The notes beneath the pieces are model-generated. The model was not told the origin of the DNA. It made no database searches and saw only the letters and a list, made by a program, of their open reading frames with translations. The position numbers were made by a program, and so were the translations under genes. 64,000 nucleotides of DNA from JAAZPG01 sp012797375 (GTDB lineage: Bacteria > Acidobacteriota > Aminicenantia > Aminicenantales > UBA4085). Positions 52,065-61,066 of this stretch are shown in pieces. The stretch spans positions 1 through 64,000 of the forward strand of contig CALMMC010000124.1 of NCBI GenBank assembly GCA_937868205.1, read 5' to 3'. Numbering within the stretch: position 1 is the first letter of the stretch; every line of letters begins with the position of its first letter.

Positions 52065-52961
52065 ATGAAACGGTCTCTCTTTCCAGGCGTTGTTCTGGCC
52101 CTGGCGGTCCTGGCCGCCGGCCCGGCGGCCTCCCTCGGCCGGGAATCCGCCCCGTCCACGGCCGGCGATGCTCCCCCCCGTCTCTGGGAACGGGTGGAAA
52201 TCGTTGTTTTCGGCGGACTCGGCCTCCCGGCGGCGGAGGGAATGTCGCTCCATCGGGCCGAGACCGCCTCTCCGGCGGCTTCCCCGACGGTTGAGAACCG
52301 AATCCGGACATCCTCCGCCCCGGCCGTGTTCACCGGCGCGGCCGCGACCTTTTTCTTGAAAAACGGATTCGGGATCCAAGCGGGCTTCGGCTACCTCAAA
52401 GCCGGATTGGAAAGCGTCGGCCGGTTCTCCTGGAATCCGCCCGGATCGACGCCGGCCTCGACCGCCGTCGACGGAGGGGGCGAAGGCGAGATCACGTCCG
52501 TCCCCTTTTTCATCGGGGTTTTCAAGAGCTTCGAATTCCGCTTCGCCGGAAAAGCTCTTCGGGCGCACGTCGCCGCCGGTCCGGCTCTTTTTTTCCATTC
52601 GATCCTGACCTCGAGCCAGGCGGGCGCGGTGGCGATCCGGGACGGCCTGACGGACGCGATCCTCGTCCCCGTCCGCGTGGAGGACACCACCTGGATCTCC
52701 CCCGGCGCGACGGCCGGGGCCGGACTCGATCTTCCGCTCTCTCCGGCCCTTTCCCTCGCCGTCGAGGGACGTTACGGCTTCGCTCCGCGGAAAGAATTTT
52801 CCTGGATTTGGACGCCGGGCGTCTATGACGGGATTTTTCACCGGGTGGCCGCTTTCAACTTCGACGAGGCGGCCGCGGCCCGGGAAGCCGGGCGGACGAC
52901 ACCCTTGTCCGTCGACCCGTCGTTTTTTCAGATCGCCATCGGATTGAAGCTGATTTTTTAA
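52065..52961 (+). CDS. Outer-membrane beta-barrel protein
   Basis: 298 aa. Signal peptide MKRSLFPGVVLALAVLAAG ending PAASLG. Alternating hydrophobic strands (GIQAGFGYLKAGLE, FRFAGKALRAHVAAGPALFF, LSLAVEGRYGF) and a C-terminal Phe after FFQIAIGLKLIF fit an OMP beta-barrel. No specific function. A second barrel gene follows. Confidence 0.75.
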   Translation: MKRSLFPGVVLALAVLAAGPAASLGRESAPSTAGDAPPRLWERVEIVVFGGLGLPAAEGMSLHRAETASPAASPTVENRIRTSSAPAVFTGAAATFFLKNGFGIQAGFGYLKAGLESVGRFSWNPPGSTPASTAVDGGGEGEITSVPFFIGVFKSFEFRFAGKALRAHVAAGPALFFHSILTSSQAGAVAIRDGLTDAILVPVRVEDTTWISPGATAGAGLDLPLSPALSLAVEGRYGFAPRKEFSWIWTPGVYDGIFHRVAAFNFDEAAAAREAGRTTPLSVDPSFFQIAIGLKLIF

Positions 52962-53019
52962 GCCGCCGCCCGGCCGCAAACGTGCTATACTGAAGGCGAA
53001 TCCGGATCGGAGGTTGGAA

Positions 53020-54264
53020 ATGGAATATCGCGCGACCCGCATCCTCCCGATCGCTTTCCTGGGATTCATCCTCGCCGCGGCAGCCGCCTTCGGCTCGCCT
53101 GTCATCAAGCTCAAAGTCACGGCCGAAATCGCCAACGTCCGGGTCAAGCCGTTTATCGGCAGCAACATCGTCCGCCAGTTCCCCGAAGGCACGGTTCTCG
53201 AGGCCGCGCGCAAGGAAGGGGAATGGTTCCTGGTCAAGATGGAGCCCGACGAGACCGGCACGATCTCCGGTTATGTTCACGAAAGCCTGGTTTTGGCTCT
53301 CGAGGACATTCCCATCACCGAGCCCGTTCCCGCTCCGGTCGTCGAGATCCCTCCGGTCGAGGAAGTCGAAAAGGAAGAGCCGCCGCCGGCCAAGGCCGTC
53401 CCCCGGCCGAAAGCGACCCAACCCGCCCCGGTCGAGCCCCCGCCGTCCGTCTACGAGGCGACCCGGGAAATCATGGTCGCGGCGGCCGCCGAAAGTCCCG
53501 TTTCACTCTTCCTTTGGGGCGGCGGCGGAATAACGGCCGTCGGGGATTTGAACGACGGCATCCAAGGCCTGGCAGATTTCTATGCCGACCAGATCCATCG
53601 GCCGGCCGGCGGAGAGACCGCCCCCCTCCGGACCGGGCTGCAATACGGCGGCGAAATCGGATTCAAGCTTCTCCCGCGGCTGCGTCTCTCGGTGGGCGCC
53701 GAATTTCTCCGGGCATCCAAGAAAAACGTCCTGGCCTTTGCCGGCGATTCCGAAATCCCGTCCGATCTGACGGTCAAGCCCTCGTTTTCCGCAATTCCCG
53801 TACATCTTACGCTCGCTTATTATCCCCTGGACTTCCTCTATCTCAAGGCCGGAGCCGGCTATTTCTTCACCCGGGCGGAATACCGTTATGTCTTCACTCA
53901 TGGAGACATCCTGCGGGATTGGGAAGGGGAGGCGACCGCTTCGGGAGCCGGCTTCCTGGCGGGAATCGGCCTCGATTTATCCTTAGGCCGCTATTTCTGT
54001 CTCACGGCCGAAGCGAGCGGGCGGTACGCGAAAATTTCCGGATTCTCGGGAACCAACGCCTACCGCGACGAGATTTCAACCGAACCGTATCTTGAGACGG
54101 GCACCCTCTACGCTTTTGACGTTCGAACCACGAGCCGGACCGCGTATCCCCTGGTCTTCATCCGGAACGGGAAACCGTTCGAAAGCGGCGTGGAGAACGC
54201 CCGGGAAGCGCGGCTCGATCTGACCGGGCTCTCCGTCCGGATCGGGTTGAAATACCGATTCTAA
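53020..54264 (+). CDS. SH3-like domain plus outer-membrane beta-barrel protein
   Basis: 414 aa; ATG at 53020 is six bases after GGAGG (TTG at 53014 is less likely). Signal peptide ends near AAFGSP. An SH3-type domain (residues 30-85: KVTAEIANVRVKPFIGSNI...GWFLVKM-like) is joined by a Pro/Glu-rich linker to a barrel of about 260 residues ending LKYRF. The SH3 part could hold peptidoglycan while the barrel sits in the outer membrane; this is inference. TATACT at 52986 is a possible -10. Confidence 0.8.
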   Translation: MEYRATRILPIAFLGFILAAAAAFGSPVIKLKVTAEIANVRVKPFIGSNIVRQFPEGTVLEAARKEGEWFLVKMEPDETGTISGYVHESLVLALEDIPITEPVPAPVVEIPPVEEVEKEEPPPAKAVPRPKATQPAPVEPPPSVYEATREIMVAAAAESPVSLFLWGGGGITAVGDLNDGIQGLADFYADQIHRPAGGETAPLRTGLQYGGEIGFKLLPRLRLSVGAEFLRASKKNVLAFAGDSEIPSDLTVKPSFSAIPVHLTLAYYPLDFLYLKAGAGYFFTRAEYRYVFTHGDILRDWEGEATASGAGFLAGIGLDLSLGRYFCLTAEASGRYAKISGFSGTNAYRDEISTEPYLETGTLYAFDVRTTSRTAYPLVFIRNGKPFESGVENAREARLDLTGLSVRIGLKYRF

Positions 54265-54917
54265 TCCGCCGGCCGCTTTTTCAACAAGGCCAGATGGTAG
54301 GCGTGGATTCCGCCGAACAGCGGAAGGACGCGGACGACGGAGAATCCCGCCTCGCCGGCGGCTTTTTCAAACACCCCGGGCTCGACCATCTTGATGTTCG
54401 TCCGGCTCTTGCCGAAGGCCCGGCGGAGACGCCGCTGAACCTCGTGCAGGCCGTTGGCCCGGTAGAACGAAACGAGAGCATACGCCGAGGAGACCCGGGA
54501 AAACTCTCCCAGAATCGCCTCCCGGCTCTCGGGGGAGTGGATATGGTGGAACAAGCGGATGGAAAAAACGAGATCGAAGGCTCCGGCCCGGAACGGCAGC
54601 CGGCGCGCGTCGGCCGCGAGCACCGGAATCCCGCGTCCGGCCCCTCCCTCCTCCGGCGCCCCCCCGGCCGTGTTTTCCGCCGCCCGGCGGGCCATCTCGA
54701 GCGAGAGGTCCGCGCCGACGACCTCAAGCCCCCGGTCCCGGAGCATCGCCGTGAACCGGCCGTAACCGCAGGGCATGTCGAGAACCCGCCTCATTCCGTC
54801 GCGGCCGGCGGCGTCTTTCGCGGCCTCGGCAAGCATCTTCCGGATGATCTTCGTCTCCCGGGCATGGACGATCCTCTGGTCGAGTCCTCGATAGCGGCGC
54901 TTTTCATACTCCCGCAC
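54261..54917 (-). CDS. SAM-dependent methyltransferase
   Basis: 218 aa from GTG at 54917 after a GGGGGTGG site. VLDMPCGYGRFTAMLRDRG is the SAM loop; VVGADLSLEMA, LAADARRLPFRAGAFDLVFS and LFHHIHSPESR follow. It is the last gene of the four-gene minus-strand cassette (58245 to 54261). Substrate probably a sugar or lipid. Its end overlaps the convergent barrel gene by 4 bases. Confidence 0.85.
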   Translation of the reverse strand: MREYEKRRYRGLDQRIVHARETKIIRKMLAEAAKDAAGRDGMRRVLDMPCGYGRFTAMLRDRGLEVVGADLSLEMARRAAENTAGGAPEEGGAGRGIPVLAADARRLPFRAGAFDLVFSIRLFHHIHSPESREAILGEFSRVSSAYALVSFYRANGLHEVQRRLRRAFGKSRTNIKMVEPGVFEKAAGEAGFSVVRVLPLFGGIHAYHLALLKKRPAD

Positions 54918-54933
54918 GCCACCCCCGGTGAAT

Positions 54934-56256
54934 CTACTTGAAGATGACATAACGCGGACTCCCATCGAGACGGATAAGACCGCCGTCGCGGTCCTGGGCG
55001 AGGCCGCGGCCGCTCCGGTCCAAGACGCTGGCGACCGGCCGGTCGAACTCCCGGCGAAGCGGCCCTCCCCGCGTCCAGGCCAGGGCGAACTCCCGGCCGC
55101 CCTTGCGGAAATGATAGACTTCACCGCCCCGGCCGGCTGTCCCTCCGCCCCGGGGCGTCTCCTCCTTGCCGGTGAACACGCTTCCGGAAAGCATGGACGC
55201 CATGAAGGCGAACGCGGCGTAGCTCGGCCGTTTCCGCCAGGGCGACTCCCGGCTGTCGACCAGGCCGTATCCGGGCGCGACGAGCTGCCACCAATAGGCG
55301 CGGTCGATCCATCCGCTCGCCAAGGCGATGACGTAATACCGCACCAGGAAATCCGCCTGGACGTCCTCTCCGACGTTGGGCTTGCCGGCCGCCGGCGACC
55401 AGGCCCCGGTGTTCTCCAAGGGCCAATTGAATTCCGTGATCCAAGCGGGCCGGCCGCCCGGGACGAGCACGTCGGCGCACGCCCGAAAGAAAGCGATTTT
55501 TTTCGCCGCCGTGAATCCATACTGGGGATTCTCCGGAGCGCCGACGCGATCGACGTACAAAAGCGAGCTGATCACGTCGAAATCCACGGCCCTTAGAACG
55601 GGCGGATAGAGGTGATATTCGAAATCGATGACCGCCGGGCCGATGAGCTTGATGTTTTTTCGGCCGATCCGGTCGCGGGCGGCCGCGGCCGCCCGGGCCA
55701 GGCGGATATATTCCCGGTGGTCCCAAACCCCCCATTTCGTCCGGTTCCAAGCATGCCCGATTTCAAAATAGGGACAGGCCGGGCCGAGGCGGTCGAAAGC
55801 GGACTCCGCGAAATCCGTCCAGGCTTCCACGGCGAACACGTCCTCTCGCCGCTGCAGCAGGGCGGCCGCCGGTTCGAAGCCCTCTGAATGAAGGCGGCCG
55901 GCGAATCCGGCATAATCCTCGAGCCGATCCCTTTCCCACGAGGGAAAACGGAACAGCACCCGGCGGACGCCCGTTTCCCGAAGCAGGGCCAGGACGGCGT
56001 CCGTTTCGCCGGGACGGCCGAAGCGCGGCGAAACCGCCAGGCCGAACATGCCGGGAGTGATGTCCACCGGCCGGCGGAACAGGCGTCGGCGGAGCGCCCG
56101 GTATCGCCAAAAAATCGCCGGGTCCCAAACGAGGTTGAGGCCGATCAGCTCCAAGTAGGACGGCCAGCGGCGAAGATGATGCCGGGTCCGATCGGACCGC
56201 GGAGCGACATTGTGCGGCTGATCGGCCATGTCATTCCACTCGAATTTGAACCTCAT
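54934..56256 (-). CDS. Clan GH-A glycoside hydrolase-like protein (no signal peptide)
   Basis: 440 aa from ATG at 56256, 8 bases after the kinase stop; ATG at 56229 is an alternative. A TIM-barrel pattern has Glu in PYFEIGHAWNR (acid/base position) and Glu in PAWITEFNWP (nucleophile position), as in GH5/GH39-like enzymes. A C-terminal beta domain follows (EVYHFRKGGREFALAW). There is no export signal, although WPSYLELIGLNLVWDPAIFW could attach to the membrane. The context suggests a role in making or trimming a surface glycan. Confidence 0.78.
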   Translation of the reverse strand: MRFKFEWNDMADQPHNVAPRSDRTRHHLRRWPSYLELIGLNLVWDPAIFWRYRALRRRLFRRPVDITPGMFGLAVSPRFGRPGETDAVLALLRETGVRRVLFRFPSWERDRLEDYAGFAGRLHSEGFEPAAALLQRREDVFAVEAWTDFAESAFDRLGPACPYFEIGHAWNRTKWGVWDHREYIRLARAAAAARDRIGRKNIKLIGPAVIDFEYHLYPPVLRAVDFDVISSLLYVDRVGAPENPQYGFTAAKKIAFFRACADVLVPGGRPAWITEFNWPLENTGAWSPAAGKPNVGEDVQADFLVRYYVIALASGWIDRAYWWQLVAPGYGLVDSRESPWRKRPSYAAFAFMASMLSGSVFTGKEETPRGGGTAGRGGEVYHFRKGGREFALAWTRGGPLRREFDRPVASVLDRSGRGLAQDRDGGLIRLDGSPRYVIFK

Positions 56257-56263
56257 GATCGAA

Positions 56264-57094
56264 TCACTGGATCCGGAGCCGGCGGGCGAGGGCCCGGAGG
56301 CGGAGCCTTTTTTTGAAAGCCAGCCAGGAGATAAAAACCCGCTTGGAAATCCGGTAAGACAAACCGAACCGTCGCCGCCGGAACCGGCCGCCCGCCGCCG
56401 CGGCGTATTGGTCGAGAAAAAACGGCTGGAGTCCGGGCGGCACGCCCAGGCGGACGAGATTCCGGGCCCGGTTGAAAATCCCCGGCCGCCGGCGCCGGAC
56501 CCGGTTCGTATCGAGAAACAGAAACCGGAATCCGCCTCCGGCCGGAGCGGCCGCGGCCTCTTCGTTTTCAAAAACGAGAATGTTGCCGTCGGAAAGATCG
56601 CGATGGACGATCCCCCGGCCGTGCAGGCGGGCGAGAACCGGGGCCAACGAGGAAAGCAGGCGGCGCAAAACGATCTCGGAAGACTGGAGGAAGTGCTCCC
56701 GGATTTCCCGTCCGCCTCTGACGCGGCCGGAGATGAAGACGCTTTCAACGGCGATTCCGCCGCGGCGGCGTTCAAACACGGCGATCGGCTCGGCCGTTTC
56801 AAAGCCGTTTTCCACCAGAGCCAGGGCTCCCTTCCAGGCCCGAAGTCCTTTGGAGGGAAGAAGCAGGGTTTTCCACTTCTGAACCCCGCGCGTCCCGAAG
56901 ATCTTCACGACGGCGTCCCGGTCCGGGGAAAGACGGACGGCGATGACTTGATTTCGTCCGGCCTGGAGCGTTTCAGCCTCGGGCGAGCGGAGAAATCCCG
57001 GAAAATCCTCCAGAGCGGCGGCCGCCGCCTCTCCTTCCCGGGAGGCCGTTCGGAAGCCGCGGTAGGGCGGGACGGCGAGCGGGCGGATTTCCAT
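56264..57094 (-). CDS. InaA/Kdo-kinase-like lipopolysaccharide kinase
   Basis: 276 aa from ATG at 57094, which overlaps the upstream stop as TGATG; GGAGG is six bases before. Protein-kinase-like fold: AVVKIF (ATP-binding Lys), HGRGIVHRDLSDGNIL (catalytic loop), FLFLDTNRV (metal site). Relatives (InaA, KdkA, RfaP) phosphorylate lipopolysaccharide sugars. It lies between a GT4 and a GH-A gene. Confidence 0.87.
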   Translation of the reverse strand: MEIRPLAVPPYRGFRTASREGEAAAAALEDFPGFLRSPEAETLQAGRNQVIAVRLSPDRDAVVKIFGTRGVQKWKTLLLPSKGLRAWKGALALVENGFETAEPIAVFERRRGGIAVESVFISGRVRGGREIREHFLQSSEIVLRRLLSSLAPVLARLHGRGIVHRDLSDGNILVFENEEAAAAPAGGGFRFLFLDTNRVRRRRPGIFNRARNLVRLGVPPGLQPFFLDQYAAAAGGRFRRRRFGLSYRISKRVFISWLAFKKRLRLRALARRLRIQ

Positions 57095-58245
57095 CACCGG
57101 CCTCCTCCCGGCGCCGGCGGAGAAAGGGCGAAAGCCGGCCCGAAGTGATCGGCCGCGAAGCCGGCGAGGCGGCGGGCCACGGCCTCCGGGGTGAACTCGC
57201 GGCGGACGAGGGAAAAGCCGGCCCGGGCGATCCGCTCCCGTCGGCCGGGATCTCGGGCCAACTCGAGAACGGCCCGGGCCAGGGATTCCGGATCCGGTTT
57301 GTCGCATAAAACGATGTTTTTGTCGTGGGCGAAGAATTCCTCAACGGCCGGAGTCCTGAGAGTGACGACCGGACGGGCCAGGCCCATCGCCTGGAAGATT
57401 TTATGGGGAACGACCCGCCGCGTTTTCGCGGTCCGGCCGAAGATCCCCAGGCAAACGTCCGCCGCAGCCGCCGCCCGGGCGAGTTCCGTCATGGGCACGC
57501 GCCCCGAGAAATCGATGTTGGCTAAATCCGCGGCCGCCGCCCGGGTCGCAGCCGACGTCCGCCCCTCTCCGATCAGCCGGAAGCGGATCGACCGATCCCG
57601 CAGCCAAACCAAACGGGCCGCCTCGACAATGATCTCGACTCCGTGAAGGGGCAGAAACGAGCCGAAAAAGAGGACCTGAAAACCGTTGCCGGGCCGGAGC
57701 GCCCGGGAGAGGAGTTCCGTCTCCGCCGGCGGGCGGAAAACGTCGTCGTCGTAGCCCAAGGGCACAACCTCGACCTTGGCCGGCGAAAGGCCGTAGGTTT
57801 CGCAATAATACCTCTTATGGGCGGCCGTGTCGGCCAAGACGAGATCGGCCAAGGCGAAGGATGCCCGGTCGATCTGGAAATTCCACCAGGCCCCGGGCGA
57901 GTCCGGGCGCCCCCAGCCCCAGTCAATGACTTTCGTCTCGTAGCGGGCGGCGAGCGGATCGAAAATCAACGGCCGGGCGGTCAAAGAGGCGAGCAACCGG
58001 GCCGGGGGGACGTCCTTGGCGCAGAACTCCGGGACGAAGAGACAGCGGCCGGCCGCCGCCCCCTCCGGCCGGAGAAGGCCCCGACGGAACGCATCCAGGA
58101 GAAGCAGCGGGTGACGGGCCCAGGATTTCAGCCCCGCCCCAAAGCGGCATTCGACGACTTCGGCTCCAATCCGGCCGAGACCCTTGCGGAGAACCGCGCC
58201 GCGCGGGTAGCCCGGAAGAAAACCGCCGAAAAATTCAAAACGCAC
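57094..58245 (-). CDS. Glycosyltransferase family 4
   Basis: 383 aa from GTG at 58245. VEVVPLGYDDDVF, VLFFGSFLPLHGVEIIVEA, IRFRLIGEG and PHKIFQAMGLARPVV are GT-B/GT4 donor-site motifs (usual E-x7-E region replaced by HKIFQAMGLARPV with few Glu). It should add a sugar to an envelope glycan in the cytoplasm. It is the first gene of the minus cassette. Confidence 0.88.
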   Translation of the reverse strand: MRFEFFGGFLPGYPRGAVLRKGLGRIGAEVVECRFGAGLKSWARHPLLLLDAFRRGLLRPEGAAAGRCLFVPEFCAKDVPPARLLASLTARPLIFDPLAARYETKVIDWGWGRPDSPGAWWNFQIDRASFALADLVLADTAAHKRYYCETYGLSPAKVEVVPLGYDDDVFRPPAETELLSRALRPGNGFQVLFFGSFLPLHGVEIIVEAARLVWLRDRSIRFRLIGEGRTSAATRAAAADLANIDFSGRVPMTELARAAAAADVCLGIFGRTAKTRRVVPHKIFQAMGLARPVVTLRTPAVEEFFAHDKNIVLCDKPDPESLARAVLELARDPGRRERIARAGFSLVRREFTPEAVARRLAGFAADHFGPAFALSPPAPGGGR

Positions 58246-58441
58246 GGACCTGTTTTATTCCACGGCTTCGGCTCTTGTCAATCGGGAAGGCGCTTCTTAA
58301 GGCTTTATCTCGATTTCGGATCGGGGCAGCCGAAGCCGGGAGGAAGGAGGCGGGATTAGAGGGAAGCGACCCTGAACGATTGACGGCGATCGAGCGGTGG
58401 CGTATCCTTACGGCAGCGGAGACCATCCGCAGGAGTCCGTC

Positions 58442-58630
58442 ATGGCCCTCGACTCTTTTCTCCTCGACATTCTCGCCTGCCCGGAATGCCAGGGCGACGT
58501 CAAGATCACGGCCGATGAACAAGGCCTCAAGTGCCTCCGCTGCCACCGGGTCTATCCGATCCGGGACGACATTCCGGTGATGCTGATCGAGGAAGCGGCG
58601 ATCGAACCCGGGCGGGCCGTCAAAGAGTGA
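58442..58630 (+). CDS. Trm112-like zinc-ribbon protein
   Basis: 62 aa, CAGGAG before the ATG. LLDILACPECQGDVKI...LKCLRCHRVYPIRDDIPVML is the standard Trm112/YcaR pattern with four zinc cysteines. In bacteria such proteins often sit in lipopolysaccharide operons; they activate methyltransferases in eukaryotes and archaea. One base separates it from the GT9 gene. Confidence 0.92.
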   Translation: MALDSFLLDILACPECQGDVKITADEQGLKCLRCHRVYPIRDDIPVMLIEEAAIEPGRAVKE

Positions 58631-58631
58631 T

Positions 58632-59696
58632 TTGAATCCCCGCTCCCTCCTCCTTCTCCGTTTCCGCCGTCTCGGCGACATCGTTCTGACGACGCCGGCC
58701 GTCTCCCTCCTCAAGAGCCGGTTTCCCGGCTCCTCCCTGACCTATCTCGTCGAAGAGCCGTACCGACGCTTGGTCGAGGGCCATCCCGACATCGACCGGG
58801 TCATCGTCGTCCCGGCCAAGCAGAACCGGTCCGATTTCCTCCGCCTCATCCGGGAGATCCGCCGGGAGCGGTACGACGCGCTTTTGGATTTTCACGGCGG
58901 TCCCCGGGCCGCCTGGATCGCGCTCTTGGGAGGCGCCCGTCTCAAGATCGGCCACGCCATCAAGTCCAAGGGCTTTCTCTACCACCGGACGACGCCCCGG
59001 CGCGGTCTCGATTCGCCCCTTCATTCCGTCGAAACCCACGCCGGTCTCGTCCGGGCCCTGGGCGCGGATTTCCGGAAAGAGGACATCCCTCCCTTGATCC
59101 TTCCCCCCGCCCGGCCGGAGGAAATCGCCCGGGTCGAGGCCTTGACCGCGGCCGTCGCCTCCGGACAAGCCGGACCGGGCGGCGGCCCCCTCCCCCTCGT
59201 CGTTCTTCACATCGGCGCCGGCAACGCCTTCCGGGACTGGGGCGAGGAAAACGCGGCCGTCCTGGCTTCCCGTCTTCTCGAAATCCCGGGGATCTCCCTC
59301 GCCGCTGTCGGCGGCGAAGGCGACCGGCCGCGGGAGGACCGGATCGCCGCCCGCTTGGGCTCGCCCCGATTCCTTTCCTTGTCCGGACGCTTGAATATGA
59401 TCGAGGTGCGGGAGCTTGTCCGCCGGGCGGTCCTGTTCATCGGTCCCGACAGCGGCCCGATGCACCTGGCGGCCGGTACCGCCACGCCGATCATCGCTTA
59501 CTTCGGCCCGACGCTTCCGGCCTTGTTCGGACCCTGGCGGCCGGGCCTCAACCCGGCGAAAACGGTGATTCTCGAGACGAATCCGGACTGCCGGCCCTGC
59601 CGCCAGCGCGTCTGCGAACCGGGGGATTACCGGTGCCTGCGGAACATATCTCCCGACGAAGTACTTGCCGCCGCCCGGCCGTTTCTTCCTTCCTAG
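58632..59696 (+). CDS. Glycosyltransferase family 9 (heptosyltransferase-like)
   Basis: 354 aa from TTG at 58632. LLLLRFRRLGDIVLTTPAV is the GT9 opening; VVLHIGAGNAFRDW and FIGPDSGPMHLAAGTATPIIA the donor-binding part; a Cys cluster NPDCRPCRQRVC lies near the end. It probably transfers heptose to the lipopolysaccharide core. RfaE1 in the same block supplies the heptose donor path. Confidence 0.93.
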   Translation: MNPRSLLLLRFRRLGDIVLTTPAVSLLKSRFPGSSLTYLVEEPYRRLVEGHPDIDRVIVVPAKQNRSDFLRLIREIRRERYDALLDFHGGPRAAWIALLGGARLKIGHAIKSKGFLYHRTTPRRGLDSPLHSVETHAGLVRALGADFRKEDIPPLILPPARPEEIARVEALTAAVASGQAGPGGGPLPLVVLHIGAGNAFRDWGEENAAVLASRLLEIPGISLAAVGGEGDRPREDRIAARLGSPRFLSLSGRLNMIEVRELVRRAVLFIGPDSGPMHLAAGTATPIIAYFGPTLPALFGPWRPGLNPAKTVILETNPDCRPCRQRVCEPGDYRCLRNISPDEVLAAARPFLPS

Positions 59697-59770
59697 TCCG
59701 CCCTCCCGCCTTCCCTCCCGGCGGAGGATCCGGCCGCTTGAATCCGTCCTCGTTTCCCCTGAGACGGGCG

Positions 59771-59799
59771 TTCAATTCGCTGAAAATAAATGCTATACT
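59771..59799 (+). promoter_or_regulatory. Promoter-like sequence ahead of the O-antigen ligase gene
   Basis: TTCAAT (59771-59776), 17-base spacer, TATACT (59794-59799), only 7 bases from the ATG at 59807, so the message would be nearly leaderless. There is no ribosome site, only a run of C. Confidence 0.45.
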
Positions 59800-59806
59800 C
59801 CCCCCC

Positions 59807-61066
59807 ATGATGAAAATCATCCGTGATTTCGTCTCCGGACGCCCGGCCGGCGACGTCGTTCTCGCTTCCGCCCTGGCCGCCGCCCTCCTTTTCTCCATGA
59901 TTTCCATCAGCTTAGCCCAAGGATTCCTGGCGATCGCCCTGATCGTCTGGCTCATCCTTCTTGCCCGGGGAAAACGCAGGTTCGAGACGCCGGTCTTCTT
60001 TTGGGCCTTGGCGGCTTACGCCGGTCTTTCGCTCCTTTCCTCGGCCGCTTCGGTCAACCCTCGGATCAGCTTTTGGGACTCGCGGGATCTCCTGCTCATC
60101 CTGGCCGTCCCGGTCACCCTCGCGGCCGTCCGCCGCCGGGCCGACCTCACGCTCGCTCTGTCGGCTTTATTTTTATCGGCGGCCGTCAACGGCGTTTACG
60201 CCGTCTTCTGCCGCTTTGCGACGACGGCCGAGCGGATCCGGGCGTTCATGGGTCATTACATGACCCAGGCCGGCCTCACGGCCTTGTTCATCTCCCTGGT
60301 TCTGGGCTTGCTGTTCGCCGGATTCGGCCGGAGAAAAAGCGCGGCCGCCGGGCGCGCCGAGGTCAAGGGAATCCGGATCGAGCGGGCCGTTCTGGCGGCC
60401 GGTTTTCTTCTGGCCTCGGCGGCCAATATTCTGACATACACCCGGGGTGCTTGGATCGGGCTGGCGGCCGCCCTGGCCGTCGCCGTCTTTCTCTGGAAAC
60501 CCAAGGCCTTGATTCTCCTGCCCGTGATCGCCGCCCTCGGATTCCTGGCCGCCCCCAAGCCGGTCAAAGACCGCGCCCTGAGCATTTTCACGATGCGCGA
60601 CGATTCGAATGTCGCCCGCGTCCAGTATTTCAAGGCCGGGGTTAAGATCATCTCCGATTACCCCCTCCTGGGAACCGGACCGGACACCGTCGACATGGTC
60701 TTCCAGGACGAAAAGTACGGGCTCGGCTACTTGGCGAAACACAATGTCCATCTGCACAGCAACATCATTCAGATCGCGGCCGAACGCGGCCTGGTCACGC
60801 TGGCCGCCTGGCTCGCGTTCATCGGCCTGGCCCTGGCGGGCCTCGGGCGCCTTTGGCGCCTCCCCGAGACCGGCTTCTCCTTTTGGGCCGCCCGGCGGAA
60901 GCTCGCCGCCGGCGGCCTGGCCGCCCTGACCTCTCTCTTTGTCGCCGGATTTTTCGAATACAACTTCGGCGACTCGGAAATCGCCCAGCTCCTTTTCATT
61001 TTGATCACCCTGCCTTTCGCCGCCCGACGGCTCGAACGGGAATCCCATGAATCCGCGCCGTCTTGA
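59807..61066 (+). CDS. O-antigen ligase family membrane protein
   Basis: 419 aa with about ten to twelve TM helices. The large periplasmic loop has the Wzy_C/WaaL features R in DDSNVARVQYFKAG and H in HNVHLHSNIIQIAAERG. It ligates or polymerises lipid-linked glycan onto lipid A core. ATG at 59807 or 59810. The stop overlaps the PHP gene by 20 bases. Confidence 0.9.
   Translation: MMKIIRDFVSGRPAGDVVLASALAAALLFSMISISLAQGFLAIALIVWLILLARGKRRFETPVFFWALAAYAGLSLLSSAASVNPRISFWDSRDLLLILAVPVTLAAVRRRADLTLALSALFLSAAVNGVYAVFCRFATTAERIRAFMGHYMTQAGLTALFISLVLGLLFAGFGRRKSAAAGRAEVKGIRIERAVLAAGFLLASAANILTYTRGAWIGLAAALAVAVFLWKPKALILLPVIAALGFLAAPKPVKDRALSIFTMRDDSNVARVQYFKAGVKIISDYPLLGTGPDTVDMVFQDEKYGLGYLAKHNVHLHSNIIQIAAERGLVTLAAWLAFIGLALAGLGRLWRLPETGFSFWAARRKLAAGGLAALTSLFVAGFFEYNFGDSEIAQLLFILITLPFAARRLERESHESAPS

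Noticed and set aside
51894..53261. Long minus-strand frame opposite the barrel genes
   Set aside because: Low-complexity Arg/Gly translation with no motifs; the plus strand gives signal peptides and barrel patterns.
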